DNA of 64,000 bases, taken from assembly GCA_034231615.1 (NCBI GenBank), contig CM067311.1, positions 26,192,015-26,256,014 of the forward strand, given 5' to 3'. Below, one piece after another: positions 1 through 11,400 of the stretch. This stretch comes from Meghimatium bilineatum. Lineage: Eukaryota; Mollusca; Gastropoda; Stylommatophora; Philomycidae. Below the pieces are notes generated by a model. The model did not search any database and was not told the origin of the DNA. It saw only the letters and a list, made by a program, of their open reading frames with translations. Each line of letters opens with the position of its first letter. Position 1 is the first letter of the stretch. A program made the translations under genes and the position numbers.

Positions 1-107
1 ACTTTGCTTTATTGACTGCCTCAAGTCACTGCTCTTGAAATGCAACTCATATTTGTATTTTTCTGGTCATTCTCATTGAGTTATGCAGACATGAATTGCT
101 CACTGTG
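1..107 (-). mobile_element. LINE RNase H fragment (copy 1, cut by window edge)
   Basis: Read on the minus strand, this matches the RNase H region better seen at 18715-18960, whose PGHVGVQGNERVD motif lies outside this copy. It also resembles the plus-strand RNase H frame near 57850. It is degenerate and has no full reading frame. Confidence 0.55.
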
Positions 108-189
108 AAATCCTTAAAGCATTGTATACTGCTAAAAGGTGAAGTCTTCTGGGTATGAAAGACAGCTCCGGAAAAACAGCCCAATTACT

Positions 190-600
190 CTTATGAAACA
201 AGAGCATCATCGAGGGTAATTCCTGGAGACTAAAGCAGTTAAAGCGTGTAAATACCCGGTATATCTTTGTTAACCTAAGTAAGAGAAAAATAGTTTTTAG
301 AAATTATATAAACCAGTTCTGATGTATGGAGGTGAATTATGGACAATCAGTAGAATAGTACTAAACAACAATATGTTTCGTCAACAAAAATAAGAAAAAA
401 TGGACTTATATCGGACATGTACTTTGAATGAATTAAAAACAGACTGCCACTACATGCATTAAAATTGGTTCCAGATAGCAAAATAAAAAGAGGAAAACCA
501 TAAAAGATTCTTCACAGAAGAACCATCAAAGAGGGTATGACTGTGCTTCAACAACATACAAGAATTACACACAGTAGCATCACATTACTTGAACTTAAGA
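190..600 (+). mobile_element. Degenerate LINE 3' fragment (RT C-terminal region)
   Basis: Broken plus-strand frames give pieces such as LMYGGELW and KKWTYIGHVL. These parallel ILSYGCESW and RRWTYIGHVL of the better preserved minus-strand LINE at 13553-14915, followed by a region like GRPRETLRRTINREG. This is an old relative of that family with many stops and frameshifts. No target duplication was found. Confidence 0.6.
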
Positions 601-718
601 TCTTACGTTCTTAAGAGCACTGGTTTCTGCCGTCTGCACTGTATTTGGTATAGAAGGAACATAGAAAGTAGAGATGTGGTTATATAGAACAATACTGAGA
701 ACACCATGGAGCTAATGA

Positions 719-727
719 AGATACATT
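719..727. repeat. Target site duplication of LINE A (left)
   Basis: AGATACATT, repeated exactly at 2155-2163 on the other side of the element. Confidence 0.8.
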
Positions 728-2154
728 TGTCTATTGTCTATCCCCAGGTGAATGATTGTTGATTGCATTCACACTTGCCGTTAAGCGTAGGGGTGGTATC
801 TTAAGCTGTCGTTTCAAGGCCAGATGTGACGCTGAGGTTGCATTTAGTTCATGTTTGTTCAAGGTTATCTTAATGTTTTCTATCCACCGTTTTCTTGGTC
901 TACCTTTTGATTTACACCCGGATATTCTTGTATTTTATGCTCTTATTGGTATTTGGTTTGGCTTCATTCTCATAAGGTGACCGAACCATTTTACTTGCTG
1001 TCTCTCAATATGTTCGATACATGATATTATACCAACTATTTTCCTAATTTCTTCATTTCTTATTTTATCTAGTTTGGTAACCATTGCAGCTTTCCTCAGA
1101 CACTTCATTTCACATGTGACGATTTTTCTTTGCTGCGAAGCTGTTAAAGACCATGTTTGACATTGGTAGCACAGTGTTGGTATAAAAATTGTAGATATTA
1201 TTTGTTTTTTAATTTCCATCTTGATCTTTGGATGAAGAAGTAATGGTGAAAGTTGGTAAGTCACTGTGTTTGCTTTCTGGCACCTTGTTTCTATTTCACT
1301 GTCTAGTCTTCCATCTTCGGAAAAAATGCTGCCTAGATATTTAAATTCTTTGGCTTGTTTCACTTTGGTGTTATCTATTGTTATATTCATTGGTGTTGAA
1401 GACTTGCTAATTTTCATAACTTCTATTTTTTGTACATTAATTTTCATGTTGTACTTCTGACATGCTAACAACAATGCATTGATGTGCTTTTGCAAAGTTT
1501 CCTCATCTTTGTATATTAAACTTTGATCATCGGCAAATAATAGTTCATTGATTTCATTATTAAGTTCTTCATCAGGTTTATTTGCAATGTTTTCCTCTTT
1601 GTTGATATGAGCTTCTTTTATTATTCTGTCCATGTATATGTTGAAAAGTAGGGGTGAAAGTACACATCCTTGTCTTACTCCAGATCTTGTTTCAAAAGGT
1701 TCAGTCATTTCATCTGTTGTTCTTACTGAGCTTTGGTATTTTTGATATATCGCTTTTATATTAACTAACAGTTGTCCTCTGATGTTATACATTTCTAAGG
1801 TTTCCCATAGAATGTTTCTATCTACTCTGTCGAATGTCTTTTCCTGGTCTACAAATACTGTGTTTACATCTTGATTGTATTCGATTGCTTTTTCACTCAG
1901 TTGTTTCAGTGTGAAAAGTGTGTCTGTACAGCTTGCTCCCCTTCTGAAGCCAAACTGAGAGGGGCTCAACTGTGGTTCTGCAATGTATCACATTCTTTGT
2001 TCTATTAATGTTTGTGTAGATTTTACCTGTGTGACTTAACAAGGAGATGCCTCTATATGACTCACACTCTCTCTTATTACCTTTGTTTTTCCATAGTGGT
2101 ACAATTACTGATTTTTGCCAGTCGTCTGGTACTTTTCTTTCTGACCAGGCTATT
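728..2154 (-). mobile_element. 5'-truncated LINE (family A), reverse transcriptase and 3' end
   Basis: A non-LTR retrotransposon on the minus strand. The main RT frame is at 935-1969: FVDQEKTFDRVDR, then GVRQGCVLSPLLFNIYMD, then the catalytic FADD box, then the thumb and the LGSIFSEDGRLDSEI region. Upstream RT sequence (VPDDWQKSVIVPLWKNKG) is in another frame at about 2030-2154, so one frameshift lies near 2000-2030. The element is bounded by a 9-bp target duplication AGATACATT at 719-727 and 2155-2163, and its 3' end is GATAGACAATAGACAA. 5' truncation inside the RT is usual for LINEs. The clade is probably RTE/CR1-like, which I cannot settle by eye. Confidence 0.9.
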
Positions 2155-2163
2155 AGATACATT
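2155..2163. repeat. Target site duplication of LINE A (right)
   Basis: AGATACATT, the partner of 719-727. Confidence 0.8.
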
Positions 2164-2304
2164 ATTATCAACATTAATATTAAAAAACAATATTATTTTA
2201 AATAAAAGCATATCTACAACAGCAGTGTACACACACTAGCTACTATGTCATGAGTTCATTTTGTAACTAAACAATATAAACAGATATAATATTTGAACTT
2301 TTAG

Positions 2305-2446
2305 GCTGAAGGCTACAAATTATGGGTAGATTGGGATCACACAAGAGGGTCTACACTACAAGCAATGGCAGAAGCAGTGGAGAGCTCAGCTGTGGTGCTC
2401 ATTTGTATGTCTGAGAAGTATAAACAAAGTCCTAACTGCCAGACTG
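2305..2446 (+). CDS. TIR-SAM gene copy 1, first exon in window (TIR core)
   Basis: Begins after TTTTAG and ends before GTAAGT, with one base carried to the next exon. It encodes AEGYKLWVDWD, the loop HTRGSTLQ and the hydrophobic strand VVLICMSEKY. The exon starts inside the TIR domain, so an upstream exon with the first beta strand is expected left of LINE A or outside the window. Confidence 0.88.
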
Positions 2447-5400
2447 GTAAGTCTTGTGTGCAGAGAATTTTGTGATTTATTTCTGAGAATTGTGTGATTG
2501 ATTTCTGAGAATTGTGGAATAAAATAAAATGAGTCTAGTGAAAACATGATTTTACCCATATATGCTCGCTGCCTAGTCATTTGGTGACCAGAAGCAGTCT
2601 GTCTATTGTTGCCTTCAGCACATACTTCGTGGAGATGGTTCCATTCGTCAATCATCCATAGTTGTCAACTAGTACGGATTCTGTGCATTCATATGGATTT
2701 TGCCCCCCCCCCCCCTCACAAAATGTGCTTTTTTGTGTTTTTTTTTTTTTACAAAAAATGTCATTTGGTTGTTATATATTCAGTAATTACTACTAATGCA
2801 GACAATTTGTTCCTATTGATGGACAAAAAATGACAAATTTTAACAAATTTGTGGGGTTTTTGGGGAGTTTTTGTTTTGGGTGCAAAATACTGACATTTTT
2901 ATTGAAATACGAAAATAAATTGTTAAAAATATGTTATTTCTTATTTGTTTGGTTAACCAAAGGTTTTTTGCATGCCATAAATGATTAGTTAACTCAAACC
3001 CTGATCACATGGTTAACAGACAAGTGAATTATATACTATATTACAGAGGCTCTCAAAATAAAGCTAAGATGATACTCACATATACATTATGTCTGCCAGT
3101 CAGCAGGGATCCCTGCACATACAAATATCTGTTCATATAAGCCTAATCATCATGTTAGCGGAGGTAGCATGGATTCTTGCACATACAAAAAAGCTGTTTC
3201 ATATAATCATCAAATCTGGCAGAGATAGCATGGATTCCTGCACATAAAAAAAGCTGTTTCATATAATCATCAAATCTGGCAGAGATAGCATGGATTCCTG
3301 CACATAAAAAAAGCTGTTTCATATAATCATCAAATCTGGCAGAGATAGCATGGATTCCTGCACATAAAAAAAGCTGTTTCATATAATCATCAAATCTGTC
3401 AGAAATAGCATGGATCCTTGCACATAAAATAAGCTGTTTCATATAATCATCAAATCTGGCAGAGATAGCATGGATTCCTGCACATAAAATAAGCTGTTTC
3501 ATATAATCATCAAGTCTGGCAGAGATAGCATGGATCCTTGCACATAAAATAAGCTGTTTCATATAATCATCAAATCTGGCAGAGATAGCATGGATTCCTG
3601 CACATAAAAAAAGCTGTTACATATAATCATCAAATCTGGCAGAGACTGCATGGATCTCAGCAAATAAATGATAAAGTCTGTCAGTCAGATTGACTAACCA
3701 ACCAAACTGACTAATTAACTATTCTCTAAGAACACTGTTTGATGGGATCCTGTGTTATTTTCTTTCTTGTTGTTATTTTCCATGTTGTTGATGCAGGTGT
3801 CTTGTTAATTATATGGCTAAATTTAGCTCATACTTAACATTTCTTTTTGTAACTGCCAACAGAGGCAGAGTATACATTTCAGCTGAGGAAAGACTACATC
3901 CCACTCATGATGCAGTCTAGATATCGGCCTGATGGCTGGCTGGGTGCGATATTGGGTGCAAAACTTTTCTTTGATTTCAGTGGCAAATATCCGTATGAGA
4001 AACCATTACAGGTATGTGGCAATAGCTGATTCTGATAGTTTATGATGATAATATTCCAACAAATTGGTTACATCTGGAAAACAAAAATCAATAGAAGTCA
4101 GAAATAAAAATATATTGAAAATATATATGACTGGCTTAGATTCATTCAACATAAGATAGGTATTAATTTCTTTGGTAGTTGAGAAGTGAGAGTTCCAATG
4201 GTTTGTACATATATATACACAATCATAAATTTAGAGTATGCATACACATGTAGTATACACACTGTGCACTTGTGGAACAGATGAACAGGCCTCTGAATAT
4301 ATTCTGCAGAACTGCCCCCAGAATAAAAAATTTAGAGATAGCCTAATGTTGCAACCTTGCAAGTAAAGATATATGGAACCAAAGAGAAGCTTCAGACAAC
4401 GGTGGTGTTCATCCAAAAGACTTGTCTGATGGTGTAGACATCAAGTCTTGAACAAAATAAAGAAAGTTGATAGCATAGACCTTTACTATTCAGGATGCAA
4501 TAATCAACCCATCATTTTTGTGGCTACAGGGGTTTACTAGACATTATAAATATTTCATTAGGTTGCCATTGTTTTATGAATGGTCTGAATGCAAATTTGA
4601 CTGCAGCAAGGTTTGGGCCTGGTACCTTGTTCTACTGAGACATACTCTGTATTTCTCTGTCACATAGCTGGACATAGCCTCAAGGAAGTTTGACTTTTTG
4701 TCACTATTGTTTCTTATGTCAGTCAATGGAATTTTACTTTTAGCCCCAGATAAGTAGCATGAACCAATCACTCGTAGCTCCTAGCAATTGAAGCAACAGC
4801 AACTGATGTAATTACTGTTCACAGGGAAGTTGAAGACTAATAACTAACTTCTAGTTTTGAAGTTATAGATCATTTGGTCTAAACTAACTTCTGACCTGTC
4901 AAGCTGGAGGCAACTAAATAACTTCTGACAGTGAAGTTACAGACAAATAGCTAACTTTTGGTTCTGAAGTTGAAGACAAATAGCAAACTTCTGACAGTGA
5001 AGTTATATACAAATAACTAACTTCTGACAGTGAAGTTATATACAAATAACTTAACTTCTGACAGTGAAGTTATAGACAAACGACTAGTTTCTGACAGTGA
5101 AGTTATAGACAAACGACTAGTTTCTGACAGTGAAGTTATAGACAAACGACTAGTTTCTGACAGTGAAGTTATAGACAAACGACTAGTTTCTGACAGTGAA
5201 GTTATAGACAAACGACTAGTTTCTGACAGTGAAGTTATAGACAAACGACTAGTTTCTGACAGTGAAGTTATAGACAAACGACTAGTTTCTGACAGTGAAG
5301 TTATAGACAAACGACTAGTTTCTGACAGTGAAGTTATAGACAAATAACTAATAAATAGGATTAGCTTTTCTATTCGTTGTAAAATTGAAAATAGTAATTG

Positions 5401-8400
5401 AACACTTGACAGTAAACTTTGAAGTAATAGCCAATGGATGACAGCTATGTTGATGAAAATAACTGACTGCTGGAAGTAGGATGCCCTCAGCTGGTTCGAC
5501 CACAGAAATTTTTTTTGGTGCAAACCATGTGATGTGTAAATTATAATGTTTGTCACAAGATCTGTGGACGAGTGACTTTGCCACTACACTAGCAGGTCTC
5601 CCTGAGTATTGATAGTGAAGTTGAAGGTATAATCCAACAATTTATGTTGGCTGTTGTAATATTGACGATTCTGATAAATCTGAAAATATCAACCATTCTC
5701 ACTTTCCTCCAGGGTTTGCTCAAGGAGTTGAGAGGAAGAGGCAAGCCAGCTCACCCAACAGGACAAAATCACAACCCAAACCTTGGTCAGTTAATCTATT
5801 ATTTATTCTGACCATTTGCCATCATGTTAACTATTCAAACACCTCACCCACATATACTGCAAAATTTACAATTGTGGTAATTGAGAACAAAATTACAGAA
5901 ATTCCTACTGCTCTCAAAGTAAAAGCAATTTATCACCCAGACAACTAATACCTCAGTTTACTGTAGATTCATGTCTTCACAGATGGATCATCAGAGAATG
6001 CAATAAAGAGAAGATGAGCTGGGATACAAACATCTATACCAAACACCCTAAAAATAGAACTCTCAATCGCTACTAGAAAATTATCAACAAACTATTTGGC
6101 AGTTGATATGGCAGCTACAAGCAATCTTAGAAGCAAGGTGACATGGCAGCAGTTCCCAGGTTTTTAATCATTTCATTGGACACTCCATCAGCTCCAGGGG
6201 ACTTTTTCATTTTCAATTTGGATACTGCATACTCCAGTTCTTTCATTGTGATTGGTGCCTCCATGACTTCAGGTATAAGTTCGCCTTGTTCAATGTTTTG
6301 CTGGTTCTCTCGAACCTCCTGTTGTTTGTCTGGGCTAACTTTGACATTATTGTCTTCTGCAAAGGAATCTACAAAGTAATCTGCTGCATGTTTACCTATT
6401 ATAATGTTTCTATCTTTATAACGTGTGACCCTTGTATTTCTCCCTGTACTTTCATTATTTAGTTGCTTTACAAGTTTCCATAATTTCCTAGTATTTCTTT
6501 CTAGGTTCAATGACTCTGTTTTTTCTTTCCAGCTGCTCCGTCTGGCTTGTAACTTGGCTCTTTGAAATTTAGCCTTTGTTTGCTGATATTTGTTGTGGTG
6601 TTCTCGGCTGATCTGTTATCTGCCTGCTGTCTAGATGTTTCCATCTTGTGTTGCAGCTTTTCCAGTTCATCATTCCAGTAGGGTTTGTAGTTTTTGAGTG
6701 CCTCCCTGGGTATGGTTTTACTAGCAGCATGTAGTATACATCTATTAAATTCACTCACTGCTCTATTGATGTCTTTGTCCAAGTTCATGTCCTTAGCTAG
6801 AACACTGGTTAAATGCTGTTACATTTTCCAGTCTGCCCTCTTATAGTTCCACCTAGTAAGCGTGCTGCTGTCCTTGGTAAATTCATTGTGGATTTCCAGA
6901 AATACTGGTCTGTGGTCACTACCCCCAAACTGCTTTCCAACGACACGTGTGATGTTCCATTCCAGGCCTGGTGAGTGGAATGCCAGGTCTGGTGTAGAGG
7001 TGGTGTGCCATGCTCTCGGGTAGAGGGTGGTGAGTCTGCTGGCTGGTTAATAAGTATGAGATTATTTTCATCCTGCCAGCTCTCAAGTTCCTCACATATG
7101 TTGTCCATTTGATCGTAGCCCCAGCTCTGAGAGTGGCTGATGAAGTCATCACACACCATAAGTCTCTCTTTTTCAGGTATTGTGTCTAGTGCCAATGGTC
7201 TATCATTTGGGCAGTAGTAGTTCAGGAGATGGAATTCTTCACTGTCTGTTTTTAGGTGGAGCATCTGGTACTCTGCCCCCTCCATATATACTTCCAGCTA
7301 ACATGCGCTGATATTGTTTTTAACAAGTGTCAGAATTCCACCATTTTGCCTGTCTTTTCGGTCTGACCAGTAGCACTGGTAGCCTCTGATTTTAAAGGCT
7401 ATATCACTGCTGAGGTGTGTTTCCTGGATACAGCACACATTAACTTGTTCTTCACTTAGAATATTTTCAAGTTCCAATTTTTTACTGTATCCATCTCTTT
7501 TGCTGTTCACACACTGAGCATTCCAGTGCATTATTTTTATTGGTCATTGGTTTGTTTGGCCAGTAGTTCTATTCCCTTGCCTCTTGACTCCTCTGCGCAA
7601 TTGAGAAGGACTTCCAGTAACTAAGGTTGGGCCCTTTCGAGGTATAGGGCCTGGCACCATACCTGCCTGAACATCCGCCACAGGGCAGGCACCATAACTA
7701 TTAATAGATACAGACATGTTCCCATTGTGTTTTGTGTGTGGCATCCTGATTATTTGTGCGCCTTTTGGCTGATTGCCTCTGTCTTCAGCACCCTGCATTC
7801 TTGGGCAGGACTATGGTCCTGCTCGAAAGGGACTGCCCGACCAATCTTAGAATCCAGCCCCTGTTGACTGAACTGAGCTCTATCACCAGTTCACGGAGCT
7901 GGCCTTGATGGGATAACTGTCTACTAGCAACACAGTGGTGCTGCAGTGGATCACTGTACAATGCATGATTGCAGGGAATGAGGCAGCGGACAGACTGGCA
8001 AAATCAGGTGGAAAAAAAATAATTAAAACCTGCAATATCACTGACTGAAGCAAAAATTAATTTAATTTAATACAAACATACATAGAGTCAGAGAACAGGC
8101 AGCAACTTTCCACAGGATCCCATTCTAAAGCTGGTCATAGTAAACTATCATTTTTACTCTCTACACATGACACTGTAGACTACAAGCCCATCTCTACAAA
8201 ATAAAGATTGTCCATATCATAAGGGTCTCCAGACTCCAAAACATATTCTGCAGACTTTTTTTGGTGACTTCAGGTCTAAAACATGGCCCCAGGAGACAGA
8301 TCTGGCTGTTAGAAAGACTATATAAATGATGACAGACAAGGTCAAATTGTCCAGTTTTTGTTGAAAGCGAAATTAGATATTTCTAAATGTTAGACTAGCT

Positions 8401-11400
8401 TTAGTTATCAAATTTACTACCATGGGGAAAAGTGGGTGATGCCAGCTATAAATCAAAAACCCAATATTTTAGAAAGTTAAGCATGTATTGTGAGTCAATG
8501 TCCTTGATCATTAAGCAAAAACTGACAAAAGATAGCTGAGATGACCATTCGAGTGTTTCACTGTAGAATTTTTGTTTTCATGGACAGGAAATTGTTTTTT
8601 TAGATTGATACTCAGAACCAGAATAACCAACAAATATAAGGTTGGTATATAACATATCCTTGTTAATTCCCAGAAAAAAAGCACTGTGTGTATTTAACCT
8701 ACTAGGCTGACAGGTATGAATAGAGAATACTACACTCTGGAAATAATCTCTTACCTGGGGAATATTGCTACATTTATTATTGCATAACATATTATTTTGT
8801 CAAACATGGTCTTTAACAGCTTTGCAACAAAGAAAAATCATCACATATGAAATGAAGTGTCTGTAATGGTTACCAAACTAGATAAAATAAGAAATGAAGA
8901 AATTAGGAAAAGAGTTGGTAAAATATCATGTATCAAACATATTGAGAGACAGCAAGTAAAATGGTTCTGTCACCTTATGAGAATGAAGCCAAACCAATAA
9001 GAGCATATAATACAAGAATATCCGGGTGTACGGCCAAAGGTAGACCAAGAAAACGGTGGATAGAAAACATCAAGATAGCCTTGAACAAACATGGACTAAA
9101 TGCAACCTCACGACACATCTGGCCTTGGAACGACAGCTTAAGCTCCCACCCTTACGCTTAACGGCAAGTGTGAATGCAATCAACAATCATTCACCTGGGG
9201 ATAGACAATAGACAATTATTTTGTATCGATCATTTTTTTAAATATCTTAAGTTATTCACCTGAGAATGTTCATTTCTTAGTCAGATCTAAACTCCTTTAT
9301 TATGACAGAAGAAAGCAGTGCTTTTGGCATGACTGCAAGTAGTATGACTCAGCAGTAAATATGTTCTCCTCAAGGAAGGAATGGGAAATGTTTTACCTAT
9401 TTTAAAAAAAGGTTAATTGCACATTTTTGTGAGTCAGATCTTCTGTTTGATGTTAAATTTTATTACCCTTTTGCCTTTTTCTGAAAAATCACTAGTGGGA
9501 GAGAAGGTTTTTTTTGGCTATGTTTCTAGTACTAAAAGATATGTTCAATAGTTGCAAAGAGAGAGGGAGGTTGAATTCCCCCCCCCCCCAACCCCCCGTA
9601 TCTACAGACCTGTATACTCATGTATGCCCTATGCTTTCTTAGTGACTCAATGAGCATGTTAAGAAATATTAAGTGACTCAATGAGCATGATAAGAAATAT
9701 TAAGTGACTCAATGAGCATGCTAAGAAATATTAAGTGACTCAATGAGTATGATAAGAAATATTAAGTGACTCAATGAGCATGCTAAGAAATATTAAGTGA
9801 CTCAATGAGCATGCTAAGAAATATTAGGAAATGACTGGGCACACAGGCAGTGGTTGAAGTTAGTGAAGACTTCCATTAATGCTAAGCACTTAGTTAGGGT
9901 GTCCTAGTTTGTTTATTATTATATTTTTTTATTCAATATTTCTGCTTGTTGTATTTTATTTCTTGATAAAGTTCACATTGGTGGCCGCAACATAGGAGGT
10001 ATTCCTGTTATATTTTTTATCTTTTATCATAGGTGTGTAAATGGTATTTTTATTGATGCAGCAATCTAGCTCTACTTAACTTTTAATAGATGTTTTTGTG
10101 AAACCATTGAGTCTTGTTATATTTGTAGAATTAGCATACTTTGTGCTTTGCTTTTTTCTGATTTAGTAGGCCTATATATTATATAGATAATAGTATATTA
10201 TAGTGTTATATAATATTATAGTATATAGATTTACTGTAGTCTTCTCTGGTATCAATTCTAGAACCCACTTTTGTTTGTCTCCTACAGATGAAGATTTTGC
10301 CTTTCATGATATGACACAAGCAGTAACTACAGTAGCCAACAGTTCATCTGTAATTGGCAGTTCTAACATCAACTCCTTATAGCAACAGCAATGCTGCAGC
10401 AGTAGCTTCCATGAGTAATGAGAATGTGGAAAGTTGGCTAGTTTCCAAAGGGCTGCAAAGGTGAACAGTTTTGACTTTGTGGAAGGTGTAGATAAATATT
10501 GTTGATGATAGTTGCAACAGCAGTCATGGAAGTAATAATAGCAATATTTTAACTATGGGTAGATCTCTAAGTTCTAACATGAAAAGCCTTGTGTTGACAA
10601 ACTTTTTCCTTTTTTAACAGTTGTACTTGTGACAACTTCAACCATTTTGGTCAGGTAAATTTTAAATGGATAGGTATGAGGGTGCTTAAAAAACCTCAAA
10701 AGTATTATCAAAATTAAAATGACCATTACATTGTTTTGTAACCTATCAATATTGTTGTAAATGGCATCAGACACGCCAATCATGAATAGCTTGTCACATA
10801 ACTGATATTTAAACTTCCTACTCCAGTCTCATATAGTTGCTGCGTGGACATGCATGTATCACCATACTAAATTAGCATTGATAAAAGCAAGACATTGTGA
10901 CTAGTGAAGCCAAGCAAGATCCTACGAATAGCCATTTGGTCACAAATTTGAAGAAACTAAATCAATCAATCAAGTTCCATGCCAAGTGGTGTAGGCGATC
11001 ATGCTTCTCCACAATTCTCTGTCTCTTGTGTTGTTAATTGGTTCAGTTAGTTCAATTATAATTAATAATTTCCTAAAGTGGATTTAGCTAATGGTCATCA
11101 TGACTTGTGATGGACAAACAACAATTGTAAAAGTCCTGATTTGGCAAATCTATTGGAATTTGTACCACTGTGAAACATCTGTGAGAGATATTGATTCCAG
11201 AGATTTCATGTCTTTTGCATCCTAACTTAACTATTATTACTCCCCAGGTTAACAACAGTTTTCTCACAAGTTGATGGACAGCTTATCTGGCAGCTTAAGA
11301 GAATGAGAGAAATGGTGAGAAACATTGGATTTCTTCTGCTTTCAAATATACATAAATATAAATTTCTATATAGGTTAGATAAAGATGTTGATGTATGTAC

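Larger units (their letters stand above)
5880..8400 (+). mobile_element. LINE RNase H and 3' region, split by a nested LINE
   Basis: Plus-strand pieces of RNase H lie on both sides of an insertion at 6133-7841. Left of it, HVFTDGSSENAI marks the first catalytic Asp region (about 5960-6010). Right of it, VVLQWITVQC and IAGNEAADRLAK mark the end of RNase H (about 7935-8010). A degenerate 3' tail with a cysteine-motif relative runs to about 8400. It is an old, broken Jockey-like element, in intron 3 of the TIR-SAM gene. Confidence 0.7.

Noticed and set aside
756-980. Plus-strand 74-codon frame, and similar plus-strand frames over LINE A
   Set aside because: Antisense shadow of the LINE ORF2 3' region.
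3155-3562. 135-codon minus-strand open frame with repeating residues
   Set aside because: It is the 60-bp minisatellite read through; the unit is a multiple of three without stops. No domain, start context or splice link.
3140-3660. CRISPR-like regular array
   Set aside because: Units are contiguous 60-bp tandem repeats without unique spacers, in a eukaryotic intron.
5017-5556. Long repetitive open frames on both strands (11-residue repeats)
   Set aside because: Both arise from the 33-bp minisatellite, a multiple of three lacking stops in these frames. There is no sign of selection on either.
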